From positions 248,001-312,000 of the forward strand of contig DATNPX010000012.1 in the NCBI GenBank assembly GCA_036702975.1: a DNA stretch of 64,000 nt, in the 5' to 3' direction. The notes beneath the pieces are model-generated. The model was not told the origin of the DNA. It did not search any database and worked only from the letters and a program-made list of their open reading frames with translations. Positions 51,385 to 60,662 of this stretch are shown one piece after another (within the stretch, counting starts at the first letter, position 1; each line of letters opens with the position of its first letter). The position numbers were made by a program, and so were the translations under genes. This DNA comes from DATNPX01 sp036702975. Lineage in GTDB: Bacteria; Cyanobacteriota; Vampirovibrionia; Obscuribacterales; Obscuribacteraceae.

Positions 51385-51724
51385 AATGTTTTACGAGATC
51401 GACAACAGCATCTTTGTAATCTTTCCCATCAGCGATTTTCGCCGCCTGCCCTTCCGGATCGAGAACTTTCAAAGCCTCCTGTGCACGCTCACGCAGAAAG
51501 GCGCTCGGATGAGCCTTTGCTACAACATACAACGGCGGTATTGAGAGAGGATTTTTCTCCTTCGCCAATTGAGTAATGGCCAAACGCACGGACTCTGGAT
51601 CATCACTTTTCAGGTAATTGACGGTCATGCGAAAAGTAACTCTGTCGAAAGATTGCCTCAATCCCGAAGCAGCTGTTTTCAGGAAATCATCGAACGCTTG
51701 CAGTTGGGTGCGAAAATCAGTCAA
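51365..51724 (-). CDS. Small HEAT-repeat-like protein
   Basis: The 119-residue helical protein contains paired helices typical of HEAT repeats (FRMTVNYLKSDDPESVRLAITQLAKEKNPLSIPPLYVVAKAHPSAFLRERAQEALKVL). Its ATG overlaps the fumC stop by 8 bp and its stop overlaps the DUF3592 gene, giving a compact fumC-HEAT-DUF3592 transcript. A binding role is likely, but the partner is unknown. Confidence 0.7.
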   Translation of the reverse strand: MTDFRTQLQAFDDFLKTAASGLRQSFDRVTFRMTVNYLKSDDPESVRLAITQLAKEKNPLSIPPLYVVAKAHPSAFLRERAQEALKVLDPEGQAAKIADGKDYKDAVVDLVKHFGNYKA

Positions 51725-53114
51725 CGTTTGGCTCTGTCATTTTGAAGGGATCGAGCAAACGCTCGAGGTCTTTATCTGTCAGCTTGGTTTTGCGTTTCGC
51801 TACTTCTCTTATGGTCTCACCAGAAACGAAGGCTTCGTGCGAAATCTGAGCAGCCATATCATAGCCTATCTCAGGAACAAGAGCGGTGCACAGCGAGAGT
51901 CCTCGTTCGACCAGATAAGGTCCATTTTCGGTAGCTTTCAAGCCATCAACCAACTTCTCGCGGAAGTTATCACTGACCGTAGCCAGCAAATTAATAGATT
52001 GCAGAAGATTGTATGCAGCAACTGGCTGCATGACATTCAACTCAAAATTACCAGATTGTCCGGCGATTGTAATAGTGGCATCGTTCCCGATTACCTGTGC
52101 AGCCACCATACAAACAGCTTCCGCGATAACAGGATTGACTTTTCCTGGCATAATCGAGCTTCCAGGCTGAACCTCAGGCAGAGCGATTTCGGCAATTCCA
52201 GCGCGCGGGCCACAGCCCAACCAGCGCACATCGTTTGCGATCTTCATCAAGCTCACGGCGATCGTTTTCAAAATGCCAGAGACTTCGACAACCTCGTCGA
52301 GAGTGCTCTGAGCCTGAAAGTGATTGGTCGACTCAGCCAATTGCTGGTAAATCTCTTTGCTGATAAGCGAAAGAACTTTCTTGGCGAAGTGCTGACGTGT
52401 ATTGATACCGGTACCAACCGCGGTGCCGCCCAAGGCCACTTGCGAGAGCCTCTCAATGGCATAATCTAAGCGCTCCAGTGCTCGCTCAATCTGTCCGGCA
52501 TAGCCTGTAAATTCTTGCCCTAAGCGAACTGGTGTCGCATCTTGCAGGTGAGTACGACCTGTTTTAATTACCGGCATAAACTCCTTGGCACGAGCTGAAA
52601 GACTTGTTTCCAGCTTTTGCAGTGCCGGTATCAGTTTCTCTTTTATGTCCAGGATGGCAGCAATATGAATCGCAGTCGGAATGGCATCATTGGACGACAT
52701 GCCGTTGTTTACATGGTCGTTTGGGTGCACTAGATTGCGGTCGCCTCTTTTACCGCCAAGAAGCTCAATCGCTCGATTGGCGATCACTTCGTTAGCATTC
52801 ATGTTTGTGGATGTGCCAGAACCAGTCTGGAATATATCGACAACGAACTGGTCATCAAACTTTCCACCGATTACTTCTTTGGCGGCTTCAGCGATTGCAT
52901 CGGCAACTTTTCCATCGACATCACCAAACGATTTGTTGACCTGAGCCGCCGCACACTTAATCAGGCCAAGAGCTCGAATAAATGAGCGCGAAAATCTCAA
53001 GTCACTAATTGGGAAGTTTATGACGGCGCGCTGGGTGCTGGCACCATAATAGGCCGTGGCAGGAACCTCCATCGTTCCCATCGAATCGCGCTCAACTCTG
53101 TTAGCTTCTTTCAC
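51717..53114 (-). CDS. fumC: Fumarate hydratase, class II
   Basis: The GTG start gives RVERDSMGTMEVPATAYYGASTQRA, the normal N-terminus. The 465-residue product has GSGTSTNMNANEV, VHPNDHVNNGMSSND, GRTHLQDATPVRLGQE (catalytic His) and the signature GSSIMPGKVNPVIAEA containing the catalytic Ser loop. It interconverts fumarate and malate in the TCA cycle without iron. TGINTRQHFAKK and the class II ending support FumC over aspartase or argininosuccinate lyase. Confidence 0.95.
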   Translation of the reverse strand: MKEANRVERDSMGTMEVPATAYYGASTQRAVINFPISDLRFSRSFIRALGLIKCAAAQVNKSFGDVDGKVADAIAEAAKEVIGGKFDDQFVVDIFQTGSGTSTNMNANEVIANRAIELLGGKRGDRNLVHPNDHVNNGMSSNDAIPTAIHIAAILDIKEKLIPALQKLETSLSARAKEFMPVIKTGRTHLQDATPVRLGQEFTGYAGQIERALERLDYAIERLSQVALGGTAVGTGINTRQHFAKKVLSLISKEIYQQLAESTNHFQAQSTLDEVVEVSGILKTIAVSLMKIANDVRWLGCGPRAGIAEIALPEVQPGSSIMPGKVNPVIAEAVCMVAAQVIGNDATITIAGQSGNFELNVMQPVAAYNLLQSINLLATVSDNFREKLVDGLKATENGPYLVERGLSLCTALVPEIGYDMAAQISHEAFVSGETIREVAKRKTKLTDKDLERLLDPFKMTEPNVD

Positions 53115-53249
53115 AATGCCAAAGACTCGTCAACTTGACAGCCGGGGCGGATTGCGTCCACCGCTACTGCTCAACGCAGTCATTATAAGCCCGCTGTAAA
53201 CCATTTTTGGATATTCAGATATTCGGATATGTGAAATGCTGAACAAGAC

Positions 53250-54500
53250 TCAACTATTTCGACTCAAAGACTTCAGATAATAAGACTTGAGTTTGTGAGA
53301 CAGGGCGATCGCACTACCATCAATATATTTTGTCAAAGCACAACAGCAGGACAGGCAGAGAGCATAATAGGCAAAAGTAAGCATCAAGCAAATGCGCGTG
53401 TCTGGGAAAGAGTGCTGCAACCAAAGAAAAGCCCAGGAAACTGTTGTGCCCAAAACAATGAAATGTGCAAGATAGACCACATAAGTAAATTTTCCTAGCG
53501 GTGCAAGAAAGTCGAGCAATCGCAAATCGTCATACCAGAGTTTGGTAATCACGAAAAGGCCCGACGCGGAAGGAATCGCTGTCCCTGGCAAATCTAGTGC
53601 GCTATCGCAAATCTGTTTGAAACGGTTCAAAGGCTCAAAAATGGTGCCTTCCAGATCTTGCACAGGCACTTGCTGCCCGGGATAGGCAGCAAGATAAAGG
53701 GCACCAGACAAAAGAAACAGTCCCACAACATGGAAAAGAGGAGACGATTTTATTTTCTGCCATCGCGCTCTCAGGCGGACTGGAGCATGCTTCTCCGCAT
53801 AGGCACATAGAACACCCACAGCGAAACATTTATAGTATGCGGGCGCAAGATAGATTGCCGCAATTCCCATAAGCCACGCCAGCGGCGAGGAATGCATCAT
53901 ACCGACTAGCCCATAAGACAGGTAGCTGCCGATCAGTTCGACATTGATCGTCCAAGTCGGAGGAAGGAAATCCAGCCCATAGGCAAACGGTTGGCTTAGC
54001 GAGCGCCAGATCATCTGCTTACCGAAGGCCGGATCATGGAAAAAGCCAATCGCCCAACCTGAACCAGAAAAAGGAGCCACGGACTGTCCATAGTTTTGAA
54101 ACCAGCCAAATTCCATACACAAAAAGCATATAAAAATGGCAATCACCAGTGGCATTCCCAAACGCACTATGCGCTTGAACGCATCGCCACTCAAAGAAGT
54201 CCACTGCAGTTCGGACTGAGCAAAATACGGTTTGACCAGAATGTAACCGGAAAGAATGAAAAAGAGGCAGACGGCAAAAGAGCCGGCGTTAAATAGATCG
54301 AATATAAACGAACGAGATAGATCACGCCCTACGGCATAACCAGGGTGGTCGGCCAGGACGAAAGACGTAGAGCTGCCAAATTCAGCTTTGGGAAAAAATT
54401 CGCAAGCGAAATGGTGGCAAGCCACAATGGCACACGCCCAAAACCGTAAAACCTCCACCAAATGATCACGGCGCGGTTTTTCATTGGCGGTGCTTTGCAT
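53250..54500 (-). CDS. Membrane acyltransferase (acyltransferase 3 family)
   Basis: The 416-residue protein has about ten membrane helices and begins RRDHLVEVLRFWACAIVACHHFACEFFP, where R-x-W/L-A...H-H-F matches the conserved first helix (Arg and His) of OafA-type O-acyltransferases. FFILSGYILVKPYF and FTYVVYLAHFIVLG are the other family landmarks (FFxLSGF..., YxxYLxH). Members acetylate or acylate LPS sugars and other surface glycans. The proximity of lpt and galE genes in the same genome region fits such a role, but the substrate is unknown. Confidence 0.88.
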   Translation of the reverse strand: MQSTANEKPRRDHLVEVLRFWACAIVACHHFACEFFPKAEFGSSTSFVLADHPGYAVGRDLSRSFIFDLFNAGSFAVCLFFILSGYILVKPYFAQSELQWTSLSGDAFKRIVRLGMPLVIAIFICFLCMEFGWFQNYGQSVAPFSGSGWAIGFFHDPAFGKQMIWRSLSQPFAYGLDFLPPTWTINVELIGSYLSYGLVGMMHSSPLAWLMGIAAIYLAPAYYKCFAVGVLCAYAEKHAPVRLRARWQKIKSSPLFHVVGLFLLSGALYLAAYPGQQVPVQDLEGTIFEPLNRFKQICDSALDLPGTAIPSASGLFVITKLWYDDLRLLDFLAPLGKFTYVVYLAHFIVLGTTVSWAFLWLQHSFPDTRICLMLTFAYYALCLSCCCALTKYIDGSAIALSHKLKSYYLKSLSRNS

Positions 54501-54650
54501 AATGAGGCTTACTCGGTTTCAACCCGACGACTTCAGCCGCCAGGCAAAACTATATTAGCAAGCTTAAAGCGCCGACCTGGCATAGCCGGCTGTGGCATCT
54601 TCCGGTGAAGGAAATCGAGCAGGGCGCCTGACCTGGGTGGAAGTCGGTTT

Positions 54651-55334
54651 CTAGACTAAACCCGAACGCATAGCCTTTACTGCAGCCTGAGTACGGTCTG
54701 AGACCGCCAGCTTTTCCATGATGTGCCGCATGTGCGTTTTGATAGTCTCGACACTCAAAAACAGGCGCCCGGCAATTTCTTGATTGCTCAACCCCTCGAC
54801 CACCAATTTCAGGACGTCCAACTCTCTCTGAGAAAGTGTAGTAGGGGGGAGCCCCGTTTTGGCTATCTTTGCTTGATCGTCAACAAATGGGTTGTTCGAA
54901 GCGCAAGCTCTAAGCACTCGGCTCGCGACACCCGGATCCAGCCAGGCCACTCCGTCGGCGACAGCACGTATAGCGCTAACTAGCTGACTCCCAGAAACCT
55001 CTTTTAAGCAATAGCCGTCAGCTCCGGCACCCAAAGCGGCAAATACGTCACGGTCGCTGTCATGCGAAGTGAGCATGATTACTCGCGTCTCGGGCACTTC
55101 GTCTTTAATCTTGCCAGTGGCATCGATGCCGTCAATAAGCGGCAGTCCTATATCCATAAGAACCACGTCAGGCTTCAGCTCTTTCACTAGACGGACTGTC
55201 TCGCTGCCGTCTTCGGCTTCGCCGGTGACTTTGAAATCGTGCACCCCCTGAAGGGTTAGCTTCAGACCAACCCGGGTGATTTCGTGGTCATCGGCGATGA
55301 AAATTTTAATCGGGCTCGTTGTGCCGCTTTCCAT
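54651..55334 (-). CDS. NarL-type response regulator
   Basis: ATG at 55334 (MESGTTSPIKIFIADDHEI) gives 227 residues, a normal length. An upstream ATG at 55493 would add 53 residues with no counterpart. The receiver has D61 in VVLMDIGLPLIDG, switch LTSHDSD and Lys in YCLKEV. The HTH reads LSQRELDVLKLVVEGLSNQEIAGRLFLSVETIKTHMRHIMEKL, a fully canonical LuxR type. It is very similar in its receiver to the kinase-fused regulator at 30807-32435. No histidine kinase gene is adjacent. Confidence 0.9.
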   Translation of the reverse strand: MESGTTSPIKIFIADDHEITRVGLKLTLQGVHDFKVTGEAEDGSETVRLVKELKPDVVLMDIGLPLIDGIDATGKIKDEVPETRVIMLTSHDSDRDVFAALGAGADGYCLKEVSGSQLVSAIRAVADGVAWLDPGVASRVLRACASNNPFVDDQAKIAKTGLPPTTLSQRELDVLKLVVEGLSNQEIAGRLFLSVETIKTHMRHIMEKLAVSDRTQAAVKAMRSGLV

Positions 55335-55809
55335 CAACTCACTCGTCCAAAGGATCCCCCATCTCATACTATCAGGAAACTCTTCCCAAAATATAGAGTA
55401 ATTTCCCGTCACCATTTTGAGGGGTGACATCCCTCGATCGGGGTATTTCCAGGCAGGACCGTTTGCATATCGCTGTTTTCTTCCTAAATTCATTTGCCTG
55501 ATGAGTTTATTAAATGGTCACTTTTAGTCGAAAACAGTCAGGATGAAACTTTTTTTCAACAGAAAAATTATTTTCATAACAGCCATCACATACGGTGGCA
55601 GATAAAGCTGGCTATGCGGACACCAAGATCCGGCTTGACTGTCAATCTTTCCGATCTTTATTGCTCGCAGCCGAATTTTTCGTCATGGCAGAAAACAGAC
55701 GACGTCGTACAATGGAAACTGGACAAAAAACGAGATGGGGCAATAAATCAGCGAACTCCCCCGGTTGGGAAGCAAAGACGATCGGTCGCCAGTTCAAGAG
55801 GTGGACAGC
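55335..55809. other. 475-bp divergent intergenic region
   Basis: The region lies between a leftward response regulator and a rightward TPR-thioredoxin gene. I see a small inverted repeat, GAGGGGTGACATCCCTC (55420-55436), and T/A-rich segments near 55550-55575, but no gene with a credible start. The true start of the regulator may lie slightly inside this interval. Confidence 0.3.
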
Positions 55810-56664
55810 ATGAGAGATCATGACCGTTTGGTTAAGCACAATTCATCGACAATCGCCCTTGAAAATCTTGCATTCGGCTCACCGAGGGCTTCACTTGCAA
55901 GACCTGCAACAAAGACCAGCAAAAACTCCCTTTGGCATCAGTTGGCACTTTTAGCCCTGTTCTCTTCAATCGCTCTGAGTCCCAGCCTAGAAGCCTGGGC
56001 TGGTAATTCGCAAGATTTGCCTGGTGCAGCGATTATAAAGACAACAAAGCCGATTCCATTCGAAGCGATTAACGCCGTCGAAAACAATGAATGGAAGAGC
56101 GCAGCCCCTGCCCTCGAAGCTTTCGTAAAAAGTGAACCGGCAAGCGCAGAAGGGCATTACCTCCTCGGCAAATCACTTTTCAACTTGAAGCGCTACCCGG
56201 AGGCGAAGGAAGCGCTCCGCAAAGCGCTCAAGCTTGGTCAGGGTGACAATTTTTCCAAGCAGGCGAACGAGATGCTTCTAAAAATGCCCAAAGCGGTAAT
56301 CGCACCGAGACAAGTGGATCTGCATCTGGGGACTAGTCGGGCGACAATCAAAGGTCGGAGAGTGGCAGCTGCCGGTATTGCACGGCCCAGAGTCCTGAGC
56401 TTCACTGCGAAGTGGGCGGAACCATGCAAACAGCTTCAATCAGACCTCGACAAGGCGAAAACTGAGTTTGGCGAACAGATCGAAATCAGCACGGTGGACG
56501 TCGATGACCCGAAGAATGAAGAACTGATGAATCAGTATGAAGTGAGTCCAATTCCGACCGTAGTATTCTTAGATGCTCAAGGTAAGGTAGTAAATTTCCT
56601 TATCGGGTATTCTGATCCAGCAGAACTGGAACGCAGCATCAAGAAGGTTTTAAACAAAAGCTAG
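55810..56664 (+). CDS. Secreted TPR-thioredoxin-fold protein with single active-site Cys
   Basis: ATG at 55810 has AGAGGTGG 6 bases upstream. The 284-residue protein has a membrane/signal helix (about 43-60, HQLALLALFSSIALSPSLEAWA) and a TPR-like pair (residues 85-145, AEGHYLLGKSLFNLKRYPEAKEALRKAL). The C-terminal thioredoxin fold has W202-A-E-P-C206 where thioredoxins have W-C-G-P-C, and cis-Pro P249 in PIPTVVFLD. The N-terminal catalytic Cys is replaced by Ala, so classical dithiol reduction is not possible; a binding or monothiol role is inferred. galE starts in its stop codon. Confidence 0.85.
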   Translation: MRDHDRLVKHNSSTIALENLAFGSPRASLARPATKTSKNSLWHQLALLALFSSIALSPSLEAWAGNSQDLPGAAIIKTTKPIPFEAINAVENNEWKSAAPALEAFVKSEPASAEGHYLLGKSLFNLKRYPEAKEALRKALKLGQGDNFSKQANEMLLKMPKAVIAPRQVDLHLGTSRATIKGRRVAAAGIARPRVLSFTAKWAEPCKQLQSDLDKAKTEFGEQIEISTVDVDDPKNEELMNQYEVSPIPTVVFLDAQGKVVNFLIGYSDPAELERSIKKVLNKS

Positions 56665-57656
56665 TGATATTAGTAACAGGCGGTGCCGGATATATCGGCA
56701 GTCACTTTGTATACCGCGCCATCAAGCGCGATACCAATGTAAACGTCGTCATCCTTGACAATTTTTCGGAAGGATGCGAAGAGGCAGTGCGCGGCTGGGA
56801 ACGCATTCATGTCGTTCATGGCGACATGGGAGACAAAGACATCGTCAATTCCACCCTCAAGAAATATCCGATCGAAGCGGTGGTGCACTTCGCCGCACAC
56901 TGCTATGTCGGCGAATCACAAAGTCAACCTTTCAAATACTTCCACAATAACGTTTCGAGCAGCCTTGTTCTCTTCGAAGCCATGGAACAACACGGTCTGC
57001 GCAAGATTGTCTTTTCATCGTCATGTGCCACTTATGGCATTCCTCAATATTCTCCAATTGATGAAAAGCATCCGCAGAATCCAATCAACAACTACGGCAT
57101 GACTAAATTGCTCGCTGAGCAGATTCTCTTCAGATTGGCAGCCACAGCCGGTTGGTCGACTGTCTGCTTGCGATATTTCAATGCATCAGGGGCGGAGCCT
57201 GAGGCTAAAATCGGCGAAAGTCACAATCCTGAAACTCACCTTCTCCCTCGCATTTTGCAAGCGGCAACGGGCAAATTGGAGAGCATAGATATTCTCGGCA
57301 CCGATTACCCAACCAGAGATGGGACTTGCATTCGAGACTACATACACGTTAACGATCTGGCAGACGCTCACATCGCTAGCCTTGACCTCATAAAGAGCGC
57401 AGGTAACAGCACTGTAGCTGAGGCTATCAACTTAGGCACTGCCACCGGTTACAGCGTTCGTGAAGTGATCGAAAAATGCAAAGAGATATCGGGTCGTAAC
57501 ATCACTGTAAGAGAAGAAGCGCGCCGCCCAGGCGACCCGCCGGAGCTCGTAGCCAATGCGGCAAAGGCAAAGTCGCTTCTAAACTGGCACCCTCAATATA
57601 CGCTTGACGACATCATCAATTCGGCCTGGCAATGGGAACTGAACCGACGATACTGA
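56664..57656 (+). CDS. galE: UDP-glucose 4-epimerase
   Basis: The GTG start shares one base with the previous stop TAG. The 330-residue protein has the Rossmann motif VTGGAGYIGSHF at the N-terminus, VVHFAAHCYVGES, FSSSCATYG (catalytic Ser), NNYGMTKLLAEQIL (Y-x-x-x-K), LRYFNASGA and CIRDYIHVNDLADAH. These are the full set of GalE markers for interconversion of UDP-glucose and UDP-galactose with bound NAD. It supplies galactose for surface polysaccharide, consistent with the LPS genes in the window. Confidence 0.95.
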   Translation: MILVTGGAGYIGSHFVYRAIKRDTNVNVVILDNFSEGCEEAVRGWERIHVVHGDMGDKDIVNSTLKKYPIEAVVHFAAHCYVGESQSQPFKYFHNNVSSSLVLFEAMEQHGLRKIVFSSSCATYGIPQYSPIDEKHPQNPINNYGMTKLLAEQILFRLAATAGWSTVCLRYFNASGAEPEAKIGESHNPETHLLPRILQAATGKLESIDILGTDYPTRDGTCIRDYIHVNDLADAHIASLDLIKSAGNSTVAEAINLGTATGYSVREVIEKCKEISGRNITVREEARRPGDPPELVANAAKAKSLLNWHPQYTLDDIINSAWQWELNRRY

Positions 57657-57746
57657 AACTCTGGTAATCTTGATACTGGCTCGAACGTTAAAAGAGCTGC
57701 CAGGCGGATATCCTCTTGGGCAGCGGATTACCAGGTAGACAAGACA

Positions 57747-59327
57747 ATGGCAGACAAAGTCGCAGTAATCATCGGCGCCGGGCCGGCTGGATTAACAGCA
57801 GCTTTTGAGCTCTTAGAGAGAACCGATTTCAAACCGGTAATTCTAGAAAAGAGCCCGTTTATTGGTGGTCTTTCACGCACTATTGAATACAAAGGTAATC
57901 GCATCGATATTGGCCCGCACCGCTTCTTTTCTAAGTCAGACCGAGTCATGGACTGGTGGATGCGATTGCTGCCGTTGCAAGCGAGCGAAGACCGACTGCA
58001 TGAAATCACCTATCAGCAAAAGACGCGCACTATTGCCGGGAATCCACAAGGTCCAGATCCTGCCAACGAAGACAAGGTAATGCTCACCTTGCAGAGGCAG
58101 ACGAGAATTTATTATCTGCGCAAGTTCTTCGATTACCCAGTTAGTTTAAAGCCGCAGACCCTCTCGAACCTGGGACTATGGCGCACGATGAAAATAGGGG
58201 TCAGTTACCTGAAAGCAGCAGCTTTTCCGATAAGGCCAGAGGAGAATCTAGAACAATTCTTTATCAATCGCTTCGGTAAAGAGCTCTATCTCACATTTTT
58301 CAAAGACTATACCGAAAAGGTCTGGGGAATCCAATGCGAGCAGATAAGCGCTGATTGGGGAGCGCAGCGCGTCAAAGGGCTCTCCATTATGAAGACTATT
58401 GGCCATGCGCTAAAGAAAATAATTGGTGGCGTAAGCGGTATCAGGCAAAAAGAGACCGAAACTTCGCTGGTCGAAAAGTTTCTCTTCCCAAAACTCGGAA
58501 CCGGTCAAATGTGGGAAGAGGTTGCACGCATCATCCGTGCAAAAGGCGGAGAAATACTGGTTGAGAGAGATGTAACCGGCGTCGTAGTGGAAGGAAAGAC
58601 TGTCAAGGCGATTGAAGTCCAAAATCAAAACTCAGGACAAAAAGAGACGTTCGGTGGAGATGTATTCTTTTCCACAATGCCAATGCAAGAGCTTGTTCGC
58701 AGCTTATCGGTTCCAGCTCCGGCAAACATACGGGAGATAAGTGATGGTCTTGTCTATCGCGACTTTATTGAAGTAGGCTTGCTTGTCAAGAAACTGAAAG
58801 TTAGCGAAGACAGTCCTACCGGGAAGCGACTGATCGCCGACAACTGGATCTATATTCAAGAGTCGGATGTGCTTGTCGGCCGCATGCAGATCTGGAATAA
58901 CTGGGGTCCTTGCATGGTGGCAGATCCGAGCAAAGTCTGGCTAGGACTTGAATATTTCTGCTACCAAAGCGATGCGATTTGGAAGTTGAGCGATGAAGAG
59001 ATGATCAAGTTAGCGAAAGAAGAACTTGAAAAAATCGGTATCGCCGATCAACGCGAAGTGCTTGATGCAATGGTCATTCGCGTCGAGAAAACCTATCCTG
59101 GTTATTTTGGAACGTATGATCGCTTCGACACTTTGCGGGAATATTTGGACAAATTCGAAAATCTCTTCCTGATTGGGCGCAATGGACAGCACCGTTATAA
59201 CAATCAAGACCACTCTATGTTGGCAGCAATGACAGCGGTAGACAACGTGGCTGCAGGTAACTACGCCAAAGACAACATCTGGGCAGTAAACACCGAAATG
59301 GAATACCACGAAGAAAAATCTTCGTAG
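57747..59327 (+). CDS. FAD/NAD(P)-dependent oxidoreductase, protoporphyrinogen-oxidase-like superfamily
   Basis: The 526-residue protein has an N-terminal dinucleotide-binding motif VIIGAGPAGLTAAFELLER and ILEKSPFIGGLSRTIEYKGNRIDIGPHRFFS. Further blocks are FFKDYTEKVWGI, MPMQELVRSL and a C-terminal FAD contact LIGRNGQHRYNNQDHSMLAAM. This is the amine-oxidase/HemY-like fold, often found next to sugar-nucleotide genes and related to UDP-galactopyranose mutase-type flavoproteins. The closeness to galE (90 bp) suggests a nucleotide-sugar or lipid-linked sugar substrate. This is inference. Confidence 0.85.
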   Translation: MADKVAVIIGAGPAGLTAAFELLERTDFKPVILEKSPFIGGLSRTIEYKGNRIDIGPHRFFSKSDRVMDWWMRLLPLQASEDRLHEITYQQKTRTIAGNPQGPDPANEDKVMLTLQRQTRIYYLRKFFDYPVSLKPQTLSNLGLWRTMKIGVSYLKAAAFPIRPEENLEQFFINRFGKELYLTFFKDYTEKVWGIQCEQISADWGAQRVKGLSIMKTIGHALKKIIGGVSGIRQKETETSLVEKFLFPKLGTGQMWEEVARIIRAKGGEILVERDVTGVVVEGKTVKAIEVQNQNSGQKETFGGDVFFSTMPMQELVRSLSVPAPANIREISDGLVYRDFIEVGLLVKKLKVSEDSPTGKRLIADNWIYIQESDVLVGRMQIWNNWGPCMVADPSKVWLGLEYFCYQSDAIWKLSDEEMIKLAKEELEKIGIADQREVLDAMVIRVEKTYPGYFGTYDRFDTLREYLDKFENLFLIGRNGQHRYNNQDHSMLAAMTAVDNVAAGNYAKDNIWAVNTEMEYHEEKSS

Positions 59328-59372
59328 TGCTCATTTAGTTCGCCTTAGCCTTAGCCTCAGCTAGGCCACTGG

Positions 59373-60566
59373 CTATTCAACACCAGGTTCAGACGAATCG
59401 CTTGTTGCAGCGTTAGAGCCCCAGTAGAGTCGAGCGACTTGTTTGACTATTTTAAATACTGACTTTTTCCGTAAATTGGCCAGCGATATAAATGCAGTTC
59501 GCTCTTTTGGGAAAATTATCACGCATGCAGATATTCCAGGAATGCTGCCATTCATGCTGACTGTTGGGCGATTGCCATAGTCAGTGCCTGGTGCCAGACC
59601 CCAGCCGAAAGCCCAGTTACTAGACTGCCCTGTGGTGAGCGGCGGTCTTTCATGCCACATGGTTTGATATCCAGCAGGCGATAGTAGTTTGTGGTCCATC
59701 AGCGCCTGAACATACGTGATCATGTCATCGAGATTCGAAAACAGCATGCCTGCAGAATAGGGAATTGCAGGATCTCGGTAAGGTGGCAACTTTCTGGCAG
59801 TGCCTGCGGCAGTTGGCACATATGGCGAAGCGAGTTGCGATGCCGGAACATTTAGTTGCGTTCCGGTGGAGTTTAATCCCAGCGGCTTAGCAATAAGTTC
59901 TTGCACGATATCTAGATAAGACTTGCCTGTAACCGCTTCCATGACGCTTCCAAGTGTCCGATAGCTGAGGTTCGAATACTCGTAACTCGATCCAGGAGTA
60001 AATAGCAGCGGTTCTTGCTGTGCAAGTTTGAATTCGTCAGACCACTTAGTCTCTTGTGGAAGAGCCTTTGGAATTCCAGCAGTCATACTCGCTAATTGTC
60101 GAATAGTGAGTGCTTGCCAGGCTGGTGCCAGGTTACTTAGATACTTCTTTAATGGATCGTCGAGTTGGATCTTTCCCTGATCTACCAGCAGAAGCAAGGC
60201 CAGAGCCGTGAACGTTTTCGTCACTGATGCCAGACCAAAAACTGTTTGAGAATCAACAGGTGTAGGTTTCTCTAGGTCGGTAAGTCCATAACCATTTTTA
60301 AAAATCACTGTGCCGCTTTGAATGACTGCAATCGCATACCCCGGAACATTTTCGTTGTGCACAAGCTGTTTTACGAGTGCATCCGCTCGCGAGACAAAGT
60401 TCGTTCCTTGCCCTGTCGGAGCACCAATATTTTCTGCTGCAACCGCACCACCATCAGCTAGACACAAAGTGGGAGCGCAGGCGATGAAAATACTTACTAG
60501 AGCCACCGCCCAGCGACTAGCGAAATTCTCCGCACGGTCAAACCTCACTCCTCCTCGCTTGCGCAT
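59373..60566 (-). CDS. Serine hydrolase of the beta-lactamase (class C-like) family
   Basis: ATG at 60566 is chosen because GGAGG then lies 10 bases upstream; the ATG three codons earlier would touch the SD. The 397-residue precursor has a signal peptide (RWAVALVSIFIACAPTLCLA). The serine site is S-V-T-K in FGLASVTKTFTALALLLL, the Tyr motif is Y-S-N in YEYSNLSYRTLG, and a later AGMLFSNLDDMITYVQAL is typical. EstB-like esterases, D-aminopeptidases and class C beta-lactamases share this fold. The third motif is not clearly KTG, so substrate cannot be assigned. Confidence 0.88.
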   Translation of the reverse strand: MRKRGGVRFDRAENFASRWAVALVSIFIACAPTLCLADGGAVAAENIGAPTGQGTNFVSRADALVKQLVHNENVPGYAIAVIQSGTVIFKNGYGLTDLEKPTPVDSQTVFGLASVTKTFTALALLLLVDQGKIQLDDPLKKYLSNLAPAWQALTIRQLASMTAGIPKALPQETKWSDEFKLAQQEPLLFTPGSSYEYSNLSYRTLGSVMEAVTGKSYLDIVQELIAKPLGLNSTGTQLNVPASQLASPYVPTAAGTARKLPPYRDPAIPYSAGMLFSNLDDMITYVQALMDHKLLSPAGYQTMWHERPPLTTGQSSNWAFGWGLAPGTDYGNRPTVSMNGSIPGISACVIIFPKERTAFISLANLRKKSVFKIVKQVARLYWGSNAATSDSSEPGVE

Positions 60567-60662
60567 GCGAAACATTCCTCCTTCGTCTTCAGCGCTGACA
60601 ATAAGCAGCGGCAGTAGAAATCAAATGCAGTCAATGAGCTAGCATTTAGAGCTTGCCGTCGC

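Noticed and set aside
51618..52469. Rightward 283-codon frame antisense to fumC.
   Set aside because: fumC is unambiguous on the other strand, and the antisense frame has no motif and an unnatural composition.
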